The notes under the pieces are model-generated. The model did not search any database. It was not told the DNA's origin and saw nothing but the letters and a program-made list of their open reading frames with translations. Shown here piece by piece: positions 8,337-16,825 of a stretch of 31,928 nt of DNA. Numbering within the stretch: the first letter of the stretch is position 1; each line of letters begins with the position of its first letter. The DNA lies in the NCBI GenBank assembly GCA_036390995.1, contig DASWAT010000192.1, positions 1 to 31,928 of the forward strand, written 5' to 3'. Source of the DNA: DASQQQ01 sp036390995 (GTDB taxonomy: Bacteria; Actinomycetota; UBA4738; HRBIN12). Both the position numbers and the translations under genes were made by a program.

Positions 8337-9560
8337 GTGGGAGAGGCATCCGAGCATGCGGTCGCGAGCGAGTCCGTGGAGGCGCTGGTCGGCCGTGAGG
8401 TCCCCGAGCCGCTCATCGCGACGGCCTGGAGCGCCGAGGCGGCCGTCGCCGCGAAGCGGGCACCGCTCCGCATCTACCTGGGCGCGGCGCCGGGTGTCGG
8501 CAAGACGTACGCCATGCTCTCGGAGGGCCACCGTCGCCGGGAGCGCGGCACCAGCGTGGTGGTGGCCTGGGCCGAGACGTACGGGCGGCCGGTCACGGCT
8601 CAGCTCCTTGGGGGTCTGGAGATCGTGCCTCCGCGCGAGCTCACCTACCGGGGGCGATCGTTCCGGGAGATGGACCCCAGGGCCGTCGTCGAGCGCCATC
8701 CCGACGTGGCGTTGGTCGACGAGCTCGCGCACACGAACATCCCGGGCAGCCACCGGGCCAAGCGGTGGGAGGACGTCGTCGATCTGCTCTCGGACGGCAT
8801 CGAGGTCATCACCACCGTGAACGTCCAGCACCTCGAGAGCCTCAACGACGTCGTGGCAGACATCACCGGGATCCGCCAGCGGGAGACCGTCCCGGACTGG
8901 GTCGTGGACCTGGCGGATCAGATCGAGCTGGTCGACATGTCTCCCCACGCGCTGCAGCGTCGGATGATCCACGGCAACGTCTACCCGGATCCCCGGAAGG
9001 CCGAGCTCGCCCTCCAGCGGTTCTTCACATCGGAGAACCTGACGGCCCTGCGCGAGCTGGCCCTGATGCGCGTGGCAGACCAGGTCGACGAGTCGTTGCT
9101 GGAACAGTGGTCCAAGACGAACGTCCCGGAGACGCGCGAACGGGTCCTGGTGTGCGTCTCGCGACCGGGGTTCTCCGAGGACCTGATCCGCCGCGGCGCA
9201 CGGCTGGCCCAGCGTGCCAGAGGGGACCTGGTCGTGGTGCACGTCCGCGAGGGGGGCGAGGGAGATCAGCGGTCGTGGCTCGAGAAGACCGACCGTCTCG
9301 TCCGCGACCTGAGGGGGACGTTCCACGTCCTCGATTCCGACGATCCCGTGGAGGCGGTGCTGGGCCTCGCGCATCGGCAGTTCGTCACGCAGATCGTCGT
9401 CGGCGAGCCGCTGCGATCCTGGTGGCAGGAGCTAACGCGTGGATCGTTCGTGAGCCGGCTGATCCGCAGGGCGGAGGATCTAGACATCCACGTGATCGCC
9501 CACCGGCGCCGAGAGCGGCACCAGCGCTCAGGCCGGGAGGCCGGGCAGCACCCTTCGTAG
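8337..9560 (+). CDS. kdpD: Stand-alone KdpD N-terminal sensor (KdpD plus Usp-like domain, no kinase)
   Basis: This 407-residue protein corresponds only to the cytoplasmic N-terminal half of KdpD. The Walker A motif GAAPGVGKT (residues 49-57) and the Walker B-like stretch VALVDELAHTN match E. coli KdpD closely. A Usp-like domain follows at about 250-390 (from ERVLVCVSRPG to the end). The transmembrane, HisKA and ATPase domains are absent and the gene ends cleanly at TAG. The kinase half is a separate gene at 14508-16070, on the far side of kdpFABC. Free-standing N-terminal KdpD proteins are known in cyanobacteria such as Anabaena. It probably senses potassium, ATP or stress state and acts in trans on a KdpD-like kinase, which is inference. 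GTG 8337 was chosen for its promoter spacing; the first 40 residues are not conserved. Confidence 0.88.
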   Translation: MGEASEHAVASESVEALVGREVPEPLIATAWSAEAAVAAKRAPLRIYLGAAPGVGKTYAMLSEGHRRRERGTSVVVAWAETYGRPVTAQLLGGLEIVPPRELTYRGRSFREMDPRAVVERHPDVALVDELAHTNIPGSHRAKRWEDVVDLLSDGIEVITTVNVQHLESLNDVVADITGIRQRETVPDWVVDLADQIELVDMSPHALQRRMIHGNVYPDPRKAELALQRFFTSENLTALRELALMRVADQVDESLLEQWSKTNVPETRERVLVCVSRPGFSEDLIRRGARLAQRARGDLVVVHVREGGEGDQRSWLEKTDRLVRDLRGTFHVLDSDDPVEAVLGLAHRQFVTQIVVGEPLRSWWQELTRGSFVSRLIRRAEDLDIHVIAHRRRERHQRSGREAGQHPS

Positions 9561-9848
9561 CCTCCTGCGTTCCAGTCGGCCGGCGGCCAGGTGGATCCGG
9601 TCGTCGGGCCGGACGACCGCGAGCATCTCGCGAACCGACGTGATCAGCATCGCGTCGAACCACGCGCCGGTCCGCTCGGCCAGGCTCTGGGCCTGGTCCA
9701 GGGCAGCGTGCTGAGCGCTCGTCACCGGATAGCCCAGGCTCAGCACGACGAGCTCGTCGTCTCGGCGGATCCCGGAGCGCACGTCGCTCCACCGGACGGA
9801 TGGCCGCCGTCCCAGGAGCAGCACCACCCGCGTCTTCAAGACCTTCAT
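9528..9848 (-). CDS. Unrecognised small protein translationally coupled to kdpC
   Basis: This gene encodes 106 residues that I do not recognise. It starts with ATG 9848 inside the overlap ATGA with the kdpC stop, which strongly suggests it is translated with kdpC as the last gene of the kdp operon. The sequence looks alpha/beta: a strand RVVLLLG near residue 7, a second strand DELVVLSLG, then a helix AALDQAQSLAERTGAWFDAML and a basic C-terminal helix RLERRRLRRVL. No transmembrane segment or catalytic motif is evident. Its 3' end overlaps the convergent kdpD sensor gene by 33 bases. A cytosolic accessory or regulatory role in Kdp is a guess based on coupling alone. It could also be a diverged Usp-type fold. 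Confidence 0.65.
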   Translation of the reverse strand: MKVLKTRVVLLLGRRPSVRWSDVRSGIRRDDELVVLSLGYPVTSAQHAALDQAQSLAERTGAWFDAMLITSVREMLAVVRPDDRIHLAAGRLERRRLRRVLPGLPA

Positions 9849-10435
9849 CCTCGACCCATCTGGGCGAGCGCCAGGTTCAGCTCGAGCACGTTCACCCGCG
9901 GTTCGCCGAGGAAGCCGAGCGTTCGTCCCTCGGTGTGCTGGTCGATCAAGCGCTGCACTACCGCGAGCGGGATGCCCCGCACCGCCGCGATCCTCGGGGC
10001 CTGGAAGGCCGCCGCCGCCGGCGAGATGTCCGGGTCCAGCCCGCTGGCCGAGGCCGTCAGGAGGTCCACGGGGATGTCCGACGGCTGGAGCCCGGGGTGG
10101 TACGGCCCTTCGAGGTCCGTGATGCGCGCGACCCGCTCCTCGATCTGGTCGGCCAGGGTCTTGGACAGCGGTCCCAGGTTCGATCCCGACGACGACGCCG
10201 CGTCGTACGGCGTCGCCGTGGCGGATGGCCGGCCGTAGAACCACTTGGACCCCGTCCACGCCTGCCCGATCAGCGAGCTCCCGACCGTCCTTCCGTCCGC
10301 ACGGACGAGCGAACCGTCCGCCTTGCCTCGGAAGGCCACCTGGGCGACGCCGGTCATCACCAGCGGGTAGACCAGACCGGTGAGGATCGCGAGCACGACC
10401 GTGGCCCGAAGGGCCCGGATCACGTTGCGCATCAT
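9845..10435 (-). CDS. kdpC: Potassium-transporting ATPase KdpC subunit
   Basis: KdpC is the single-span subunit that stabilises the KdpFABC complex and raises its ATP affinity. The product is 196 residues, with one N-terminal transmembrane helix (about residues 9-32) and then the periplasm-facing domain. That domain includes the family pattern FYGRPSATATPYDAASSSGS, followed by N-L-G-P. The C-terminus has the usual GxxRVNVLELNLAL-type ending. The first ATG (10435) overlaps the kdpB stop as ATGA and a second ATG follows immediately. Its own stop overlaps the next small gene in the same manner. It is complete and normal in length. Confidence 0.95.
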   Translation of the reverse strand: MMRNVIRALRATVVLAILTGLVYPLVMTGVAQVAFRGKADGSLVRADGRTVGSSLIGQAWTGSKWFYGRPSATATPYDAASSSGSNLGPLSKTLADQIEERVARITDLEGPYHPGLQPSDIPVDLLTASASGLDPDISPAAAAFQAPRIAAVRGIPLAVVQRLIDQHTEGRTLGFLGEPRVNVLELNLALAQMGRG

Positions 10436-12510
10436 GGGAAACGCACCACCGCGAGGAGGAGGTCGATCAGCTTGATGCCGATGAACGGCGCGACGATCCC
10501 GCCCAGCCCATAGATGAGCAGGTTGCGACGGAGCAGACCCTCGGCGCCCATCGGGCGGTAGCGGACGCCTCGGAGCGCGAGCGGCACCAGCACCACGATG
10601 ATGATCGCGTTGAAGATGACCGCCGACAGGATGGCCGACTCCGGCGTTCGAAGATCCATGACGTTCAGCGCGTTCAGCGCGGGGTAGGTCCCCGCGAACA
10701 TCGCCGGGATGATCGCGAAGTACTTCGATACGTCGTTCGCGATCGAGAAGGTCGTCAAGGCCCCTCGCGTGATCAGTAGCTGCTTCCCGATCTCGACGAT
10801 CTCCATGAGCTTCGTGGGGTTCGAGTCGAGGTCGACCATGTTGCCGGCTTCCTTGGCCGCCGAGGTGCCCGTGTTCATGGCCACGCCGACGTCGGCCTGG
10901 GCCAGCGCGGGTGCGTCGTTCGTGCCGTCCCCCGTCATCGCGACGAGGGTGCCGCCCTCCTGCTCCTTCCTGATGAGGGCCATCTTCGTCTCGGGCGTGG
11001 CCTCGGCCAGGAAGTCGTCCACGCCCGACTCCTGCGCGATCGCAGCGGCGGTGAGGGGGTTGTCGCCCGTGATCATCACCGTGCGGATCCCCATCGAGCG
11101 GAGCTGCGCGAACCGCTGCGCCAGGCCTCGCTTGACGATGTCCTTGAGCTCGATCACCCCGATGGGAGCGCGGTCCCTGGCCACGGCCAGAGGCGTCCCA
11201 CCGGCCCGAGCGATCCGCTCGACCTCGGTGGCCAGCTCCGGCGGGAGCTCGCGGCTGCACCACCCCTCGACGGCGTCCACCGCGCCCTTGCGGATCTGCT
11301 CGCCGTCCAGGTCGACGCCGCTCATGCGGGTTTGGGCGGTGAATGGGACGAACTCGGCGCGCGCCTCCAGCAGATGGCGCTCACGGATGCCGTATCGTTC
11401 CTTGGCCAGAACCACGATGGACCGACCTTCGGGGGTCTCGTCGGCCAGCGAGGCGATCTGGGCCGTCTCGGCGAACTCGCGCTCGGAGACGCCGGGGGCG
11501 GGGATGAACCCCACGGCCTGCCGATCCCCGAGCGTGATCGTTCCCGTCTTGTCCAGGAGCAGCGTGGAGACGTCGCCCGCCGCCTCCACCGCGCGGCCGC
11601 TCATGGCCAGGACGTTGCGCTGCACCAGCCGGTCCATCCCGGCGATCCCGATGGCCGAGAGCAGGCCCCCGATCGTGGTCGGGATCAGGCAGACGAACAA
11701 GGCGATCAGCACCGCGTCGCTGACCCGGCGGCCCGCGTAGATCGCGAACGGCTGCACGGTCACGATCACGATCAAGAAGATGATCGTGAACTTCACGAGC
11801 AACAGCGACAGGGCGATCTCGTTGGGGGTCTTCTGGCGCTCAGCGCCCTCGACGAGGCCGATCATCCGATCGATGAACGACTCGCCCGGCTGCGCCGTGA
11901 TCCGCACCTTGATCCAGTCCGAGAGGACCTTGGTCCCGCCGGTCACGGCCGAGCGGTCGCCGCCCGATTCCCGGATGACCGGCGCGGACTCGCCGGTGAT
12001 GGCCGACTCGTCGACGGAGGCGATGCCCTCGACGATCTCGCCGTCCCCGGGGATCAACCCACCCGCCGAGACCATCACGAGGTCGCCCGCTCGGAGCTCG
12101 GCCGCGGGGACGTCCTCCTCCCGTCCGTCGCTGGTCAGCCGGCGGGCCACCAGGTCGGCCCTGGTCCTGCGGAGGGAGTCCGCCTGCGCCTTGCCCCGCC
12201 CCTCGGCCATCGCCTCGGCGAAGTTGGCGAAGAGCACCGTGAACCACAGTCCGAGGCCGATCGCCGTATCGAACGCGACGCGTCCCGTGCTCGTGACGTC
12301 CGTGACGATCCGGATGGTCACGACGACCGAGACCACCTCGACCACGAAGATCACCGGGTTCCGGAGCAGGGTCCTGGGGTCGAGCTTCCGCACGCTGTCC
12401 AGGACCGCGCGCCGCACGATGTGTGCATCGAGGAGCGGCCGATCCCGCGCGGCGCGCGCCGGCCGGACCGGTGACGCCGGCCGCGGCGGTGGCGACGTCA
12501 GGGTGGCCAT
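10432..12510 (-). CDS. kdpB: Potassium-transporting P-type ATPase KdpB subunit
   Basis: KdpB is the catalytic P-type ATPase subunit that powers high-affinity potassium uptake through KdpA. It is 692 residues long. Motifs in order are the actuator loop TGES (172-175; its serine corresponds to the inhibitory phosphorylation site of E. coli KdpB), the phosphorylation motif DKTGTITLGDR with Asp320, and the hinge GDGTNDAPAL. Membrane helices flank these in the usual order. The N-terminus carries about 20 Pro/Ala/Arg-rich residues beyond the E. coli protein. ATG 12510 overlaps the kdpA stop (TGATG) and has GGGGAGG eight bases upstream. It lies in the kdpF-A-B-C order on one transcript. Nothing suggests inactivation. 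Confidence 0.97.
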   Translation of the reverse strand: MATLTSPPPRPASPVRPARAARDRPLLDAHIVRRAVLDSVRKLDPRTLLRNPVIFVVEVVSVVVTIRIVTDVTSTGRVAFDTAIGLGLWFTVLFANFAEAMAEGRGKAQADSLRRTRADLVARRLTSDGREEDVPAAELRAGDLVMVSAGGLIPGDGEIVEGIASVDESAITGESAPVIRESGGDRSAVTGGTKVLSDWIKVRITAQPGESFIDRMIGLVEGAERQKTPNEIALSLLLVKFTIIFLIVIVTVQPFAIYAGRRVSDAVLIALFVCLIPTTIGGLLSAIGIAGMDRLVQRNVLAMSGRAVEAAGDVSTLLLDKTGTITLGDRQAVGFIPAPGVSEREFAETAQIASLADETPEGRSIVVLAKERYGIRERHLLEARAEFVPFTAQTRMSGVDLDGEQIRKGAVDAVEGWCSRELPPELATEVERIARAGGTPLAVARDRAPIGVIELKDIVKRGLAQRFAQLRSMGIRTVMITGDNPLTAAAIAQESGVDDFLAEATPETKMALIRKEQEGGTLVAMTGDGTNDAPALAQADVGVAMNTGTSAAKEAGNMVDLDSNPTKLMEIVEIGKQLLITRGALTTFSIANDVSKYFAIIPAMFAGTYPALNALNVMDLRTPESAILSAVIFNAIIIVVLVPLALRGVRYRPMGAEGLLRRNLLIYGLGGIVAPFIGIKLIDLLLAVVRFP

Positions 12511-14180
12511 CAGAACAACCTCCCCTGGGTCAGGTGCTCGACGATGGGACCCAGCGCGAGGCTCGGCAGGAACGTGAGCGCGCCGATGATCACCACGACG
12601 CCCATGAGCAGTCCGGCGAACAGCGGCGTGTCGGTCCGGAGCGTGCCGGCCGAGAACGGAACGGTCTTCTCCCGGCCGACGCTGCCGCCGAGGGCAAGCG
12701 CGGCCAGGAGCGGCACGAACCGCGACACCAGCATCGCGATCCCGCCGGTGATCGAGTACCACGGCCCGCTCGCCGAGAGTCCGGCGAACGCCGACCCGTT
12801 GTTGTTCCCCTGCGAGAGGTACGCGTAGAGGATCTCGCTGAACCCGTGCGGCCCGGCGTTCAGCCGTCCCGCCAGCCCGGCCGGGAGCACGACCGCCACC
12901 GCCGTGAATCCCAGCGTGACGAGGAACGGGACGAGGACCGCGATGACGACCAGCTTGACCTGGCCGGCCTTGATCTTCTTCCCCAGGTACTCGGGGGTTC
13001 GGCCGACCATCAGCCCGCCGATGAACACCGCGATGACGACGTAGAAGATCATCCCGTACAGGCCGCTCCCCACCCCGCCCCAGACGACCTCGCCGATCCC
13101 CATGTTGAACATCGGCGCGAGCTGGCCGAGGGCCTGGTACGAGTCATGCATCGAGTTCACGCTGCCGTTCGACGCGTCGGTCGTGGCGACGGCCCACAGC
13201 GACGACCCGTCGGGCCCGATCCGGAGCTCCTTGCCCTCCAGGTTGGGGGCGGAGGCGGAGATGCCGGCGGCCCGCATGGCGGGCGTCGCGTGGTCCTCTC
13301 CGGGCATCGTCATGGCGATGCCGACGACCATCAGAACCCACATGACGGCGAAGAGGGCCCAACCCTGACGCGCGCTTCCGACCATCTTGCCGAACGTGTA
13401 CGTGAGGGCTGCCGGGATCCACAGGATCGCGAACATCTCGACGAAGTTGGACAGCGGCGTCGGGTTCTCGAACGGATGCGCGGAGTTCGCGTTGAAGAAC
13501 CCGCCCCCGTTCGTCCCGAGCTGCTTGATCGCGATCTGGCTCGCGGCCGGCCCCCGGGCAAGGACCTGGCCGAACCCCTGGATGCCGTGCACCTGGAGGT
13601 AGCCCCCCAAGGTCTGGACGACGCCCTGGCTCATCAGCACGATCGCGACGATCACCGAGAGGGGCAGGAGGACGTAGAGCGTGCCCCGCACGGTGTCGCG
13701 CCAGAAGTTGCCGAGGTTCCCGTCCTCGGATCTGGTGAACCCCCGGATCATCGCGACGAGCATGGCCATCCCCACCGCAGCCGAGAGGAAGTTCTGGAAC
13801 GTGATCGCGAGCATCTGGCTCAGGAAGCTCAGCGTGGTCTCGCCCCCGTAGACCTGCCAGTTCGTGTTGGTCATGAAGCTCGCGGCCGCGTTGAACGAGA
13901 CGTACGGGTTGACGTCCGGCAGACCCTGCGGGTTCAAGGGCAGGTACCGTTGGAGACGGAAGACCAGGTAGACGAGGAGCATGCTGACCGCGCTGAACCA
14001 CAGCACCGAGGACGCGTACCGCCTCCAGGACTGCTCGGCATCGGGGTTCACGCCGATGGCGCGATAGACGAGGCTCTCGAGCCGGCCTCGCTCGGGGCGC
14101 GTGTACACGCGGTACAGGTAGGCGCCGAGCGGCGGGGTCAGGACGATCAGCAGGATCGCGTACACGGCCGTGGTGCCCAC
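12510..14180 (-). CDS. kdpA: Potassium-transporting ATPase KdpA (selectivity subunit)
   Basis: KdpA forms the potassium-selective entry pathway of the pump and is related to the SKT (Trk/Ktr/HKT) channel-like proteins. The product has 556 residues, mostly membrane helices. The four selectivity-filter loops are recognisable: FMTNTNWQVYGGE, QLGTNGGGFFNANSAHPFEN, GEVVWGGVGSGLYGM and SQGNNNGSAFAGL. Each carries the conserved filter glycines. The GTG start at 14180 follows kdpF by two bases, with GAGAGG about nine bases upstream. Length and motifs are normal, so the pump should be functional. Confidence 0.97.
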   Translation of the reverse strand: MGTTAVYAILLIVLTPPLGAYLYRVYTRPERGRLESLVYRAIGVNPDAEQSWRRYASSVLWFSAVSMLLVYLVFRLQRYLPLNPQGLPDVNPYVSFNAAASFMTNTNWQVYGGETTLSFLSQMLAITFQNFLSAAVGMAMLVAMIRGFTRSEDGNLGNFWRDTVRGTLYVLLPLSVIVAIVLMSQGVVQTLGGYLQVHGIQGFGQVLARGPAASQIAIKQLGTNGGGFFNANSAHPFENPTPLSNFVEMFAILWIPAALTYTFGKMVGSARQGWALFAVMWVLMVVGIAMTMPGEDHATPAMRAAGISASAPNLEGKELRIGPDGSSLWAVATTDASNGSVNSMHDSYQALGQLAPMFNMGIGEVVWGGVGSGLYGMIFYVVIAVFIGGLMVGRTPEYLGKKIKAGQVKLVVIAVLVPFLVTLGFTAVAVVLPAGLAGRLNAGPHGFSEILYAYLSQGNNNGSAFAGLSASGPWYSITGGIAMLVSRFVPLLAALALGGSVGREKTVPFSAGTLRTDTPLFAGLLMGVVVIIGALTFLPSLALGPIVEHLTQGRLF

Positions 14181-14182
14181 GG

Positions 14183-14272
14183 CTAGAACCTCTCGGGCCG
14201 GATCAGGACGTACACGAGGTACACGAGCAGGGCCACGGACAGGATCAACTCGAGGGCGTCGGTGAGCTTCAT
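14183..14272 (-). CDS. kdpF: KdpF, small stabilising subunit of the Kdp ATPase
   Basis: This 29-residue peptide is one hydrophobic helix (ELILSVALLVYLVYVLIRP) ending in the P-E-R-F motif usual for KdpF. KdpF sits in the membrane beside KdpA and stabilises the complex. The ATG at 14272 overlaps the stop of an even smaller upstream gene (ATGA), and kdpA begins two bases after the kdpF stop. Length and position match kdpF of other bacteria. Confidence 0.9.
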   Translation of the reverse strand: MKLTDALELILSVALLVYLVYVLIRPERF

Positions 14273-14352
14273 ATCCGGTCCAGCCAAACGACCAGGGCGA
14301 AGGCCAGCGCGAAGAAGACCAACGAGATGCCGATCATCACGACGTCCGCCAT
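14269..14352 (-). CDS. 27-residue membrane peptide leading the kdp operon
   Basis: A tiny ORF precedes kdpF. It encodes 27 residues: a short N-terminus (MADVV), one hydrophobic helix (MIGISLVFFALAFALVVW) and a charged end LDRI. GGAGG lies five bases before the ATG, and the stop overlaps the kdpF start as ATGA, so it is very likely translated. I recall comparable peptides with the pattern M-x-D-...-FFALA-...-C/D-x-L ahead of kdpF in other actinobacteria, usually unannotated. It may be an additional small Kdp subunit or a leader peptide that couples translation. Neither role is shown. Confidence 0.75.
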   Translation of the reverse strand: MADVVMIGISLVFFALAFALVVWLDRI

Positions 14353-14369
14353 GACCACCTCCGCGATCG

Positions 14370-14434
14370 AGGCTAGCCCGGCGGACATGAAGGATCTGTG
14401 AAGAACCAGCCGGTCCGCATACGGGAGTCGTGAA
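14370..14434 (-). promoter_or_regulatory. kdp operon promoter with KdpE-like direct-repeat operator
   Basis: Reading toward kdp on the minus strand, TTCACA (14402-14397), five bases, TTCATG (14391-14386), ten bases, then the -10-like TAGCCT (14375-14370). The repeat overlaps where a -35 would be, and no good -35 is visible, which fits an activator-dependent promoter. A further TTCACG lies at 14434-14429. The same N5/N10 geometry occurs ahead of the kimA-like gene at 21431. OmpR-family regulators bind such 10-11-bp direct repeats. Assignment to KdpE is inference. Confidence 0.6.
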
Positions 14435-14507
14435 GACCGGACCGGAGCGGCGTTCCCACGAGGGTGCGACGCCGGGTCTGTGCCATCCTTCGTCCGAGGG
14501 CGGTCGG

Positions 14508-16070
14508 ATGCGGTTCCCCGCCGATGAGGAGGTGGACATCACGTCTGCGGATCCCGGGGCGCGGCCCGGCGGCCTCAGCTCGTCCCGCACGCCCACGCTC
14601 TTCGAGCTCCTCCGCGAGGGCGCCCGGCCCCGGCGTCGCGCCGCCGGCTACGTCGTGGCGATCGTCGGGACCTTCGGCCTCGTGGCCGGTCTCCTGCCGT
14701 TCCGAGGGGACATCACGCCGCTCAGCAAGGGGTTCGGGTTCGTCGTGCCGGTCGTCGTGGCGGCCGCGGTGGGCGGGCTGGGTCCGGGCATCGCGGCGTC
14801 GATCCTGGGGTTCCTGACGTTCAACTTCTTCTTCATCCCGCCCTACGACACGTTCGTCATCGGGCGGGCCGAGTACGTCGTGGTGCTGTTCGTCTTCCTG
14901 GGACTGTCCGTGCTGATCGCGGTGCTGATCGCCCGGGCCGGGGAGCGGGCCGACGCCGCGGAGGCCCGCGAGACGGAGCTCCGGACCCTGCAGGAGCTCA
15001 GCCGGATCCTCGTGGTGCAGGGGCCGGGCCTGGAGACGTACCGGACCCTCCTGGATCTGCTGACGCGGGACTTCGGCTATCGGGCGGGGGCCCTGTTCGT
15101 CCAAGAGCCCGGCCGAGGGCTCGAGCGCCGGGTCGCCGTGGGTCCCGGATCGGAGGACGTCGAGCCCACGTGGGATCCGCGCGCGTCCGGTCCGGCCCCC
15201 GAACGGCTGCCCCTGTCGGTGGGTGGACGGACGCTTGGGTTGATCGTCCTGTGCGGCGACCGGCCAGCACTCTCGCCCGCCGAGAGCCGCGTGCTCCGGT
15301 CGCTCTCGGACCAGCTCGCCCTGGTGCTCGAGCGGGACCGGCTCCTGCGCTCGGCGACCGAGGCCGAGATCTACCGTCAGAGCGAGCGGATGCGCAAGGC
15401 GCTCCTGGCCGCGGTCTCCCACGACCTCCGGAGCCCACTCGCCGCGATCAAGGCCTCGGCCACCGATCTGCTATCGGCCGACGTGCGCAGGGAGGACGCG
15501 GATCACCGGGAGATCCTGGAGACGATCGACCGTGAGGCCGACCGGCTGAACGCGCTCATCGCGAACCTCCTCGACATGTCGAGGATCGAGGCGGGCGTCC
15601 TGAGGGCTCGGATCGAGGTGGTCGATCTGGTCGAGGTGTTGGAGGCGGCGACCGAGGATCTTGCCCGCCGGTTCCCGGCGGTCCGCGTGGTCTCGCGCCT
15701 CGACGGATCGCCTCTGCTCGTGGAAGCCGATCCCGCGTTCCTGGATCGCGTCGTCTTCAACCTGATCGACAACGCGGCCAAGGCGGCGATGCTCCAAGGG
15801 GAGCCGGTGGTCGAGCTGGAGGTGCGACCCGAGCCCGACCGGGCGACCGTCCGCGTGATCGACCACGGCGGGGGGATCCCCGTCACCGCACGGACCCAGC
15901 TGTTCTTCCCGTTCTACGGCCTCCAGGAGCGAGGGGAGCGATTGGGTCCCGGCCTCGGGCTCGCCATCGCCAAGGGGTTCCTCTCGCTCATGGCCGGGGA
16001 GATCTGGGTGGAGGACACGCCGGGTGGAGGGGCCACGTTCGCCTTCTCGCTCCCTCGATGGGTGACGTGA
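14508..16070 (+). CDS. kdpD: KdpD-like sensor histidine kinase lacking the N-terminal sensor half
   Basis: This 520-residue membrane kinase matches the C-terminal half of KdpD. After about 45 polar residues come four hydrophobic segments of the DUF4118 type (about 46-142), a GAF-like region (about 160-275) and the HisKA box AAVSHDLRSPLAAIKAS with phospho-acceptor His305. The ATPase domain follows, with N-box NLIDNAAK, the DHGGGIP motif and GPGLGLAIAKGF. The KdpD/Usp sensor is missing and lies in the gene at 8337-9560. ATG 14508 was preferred for the GAGGG seven bases upstream; a GTG at 14430 is possible. It is transcribed divergently from kdpF and overlaps kdpE by 13 bases. It should phosphorylate the adjacent KdpE, probably in concert with the detached sensor half. 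Confidence 0.9.
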   Translation: MRFPADEEVDITSADPGARPGGLSSSRTPTLFELLREGARPRRRAAGYVVAIVGTFGLVAGLLPFRGDITPLSKGFGFVVPVVVAAAVGGLGPGIAASILGFLTFNFFFIPPYDTFVIGRAEYVVVLFVFLGLSVLIAVLIARAGERADAAEARETELRTLQELSRILVVQGPGLETYRTLLDLLTRDFGYRAGALFVQEPGRGLERRVAVGPGSEDVEPTWDPRASGPAPERLPLSVGGRTLGLIVLCGDRPALSPAESRVLRSLSDQLALVLERDRLLRSATEAEIYRQSERMRKALLAAVSHDLRSPLAAIKASATDLLSADVRREDADHREILETIDREADRLNALIANLLDMSRIEAGVLRARIEVVDLVEVLEAATEDLARRFPAVRVVSRLDGSPLLVEADPAFLDRVVFNLIDNAAKAAMLQGEPVVELEVRPEPDRATVRVIDHGGGIPVTARTQLFFPFYGLQERGERLGPGLGLAIAKGFLSLMAGEIWVEDTPGGGATFAFSLPRWVT

Positions 16071-16762
16071 AGCGACCACGGGTCCTCGTGGTCGATGATG
16101 AGATCGGGATCCGGCGGGCCCTCAGCCGGGCCCTGGCCGCTCGTGACTACGAGGTGGAATCGGCGGCGGACGGCGAGCAGGCCGTGGCCCTGGCCGAGCG
16201 GACGCAGCCGGACCTGGTGGTCCTGGACCTGAACCTCCCCAAGCTGGACGGGCTCGAGGTCTGCCGGCGGATCCGAGGGTGGAGCTCGGTCCCGATCCTG
16301 GTGCTCTCCGTCCGCGAGGACGAGCTTGACAAGGTCGCGGCCCTGGACCTGGGCGCCGACGACTACCTCACCAAGCCGTTCGGCATCGACGAGCTGCTGG
16401 CGCGGATCCGGGCGCTGCTCCGACGGACCGAGGACTCCACGGCCGGGGACCGCCGGTATCGCATCGGCGACATCGACGTCGATCTGGGGCGTCGCCGGGT
16501 GACGCGCGCCGGGCGGGACGTGCGGCTGACCCGGACCGAGTGGTCGCTCCTCGAGGCCATGGGCCGCCATCCCGGCAAGCTGCTCACCCACCGGTGGCTA
16601 CTCGAGGAAGTGTGGGGTGCGGGCTACGGCGACGACGTGGATGTCCTCCGCGTCTTCGTGAGCCAGCTCCGCAAGAAGGTAGAGCCGGACCCGCGCCAAC
16701 CCACCGTGATCGCCACCGAGCCGGGGGTCGGCTACCGGTGGACCGCGCGGCCGGCGCCCTGA
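16058..16762 (+). CDS. kdpE: KdpE-like response regulator (OmpR family), copy 1
   Basis: This 234-residue two-domain regulator has a receiver with acidic pocket VVDDE, phospho-acceptor Asp57 in VLDLNLP and switch lysine in TKPFG. A winged-helix DNA-binding domain follows, with TRTEWSLLEAMGRHPGKLLT and the closing TEPGVGYRW signature of KdpE/OmpR proteins. ATG 16058 overlaps the kinase gene by 13 bases; a GTG at 16067, with a GTGA overlap, is an alternative. It is the last plus-strand gene of the Kdp module and its stop lies in a hairpin. It probably activates the kdp operon through the repeat at 14386-14402, and it may cross-regulate the second block. Confidence 0.92.
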   Translation: MGDVKRPRVLVVDDEIGIRRALSRALAARDYEVESAADGEQAVALAERTQPDLVVLDLNLPKLDGLEVCRRIRGWSSVPILVLSVREDELDKVAALDLGADDYLTKPFGIDELLARIRALLRRTEDSTAGDRRYRIGDIDVDLGRRRVTRAGRDVRLTRTEWSLLEAMGRHPGKLLTHRWLLEEVWGAGYGDDVDVLRVFVSQLRKKVEPDPRQPTVIATEPGVGYRWTARPAP

Positions 16763-16783
16763 CCCGACTGGTCTGGTCGGGTC
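16761..16783 (+). terminator. Hairpin at the kdpE stop between convergent genes
   Basis: GACCCGAC (16761-16768) and GTCGGGTC (16776-16783) form a perfect 8-bp stem with a 7-base loop, beginning inside the kdpE stop codon. There is no U-tract. It lies between kdpE and the convergent permease end at 16826, so a terminator role is likely but of the non-canonical kind. Confidence 0.55.
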
Positions 16784-16825
16784 GTGGTCAGCGGCTCGAT
16801 ATGCAGGTCATCCCAGCTCCCCGCT

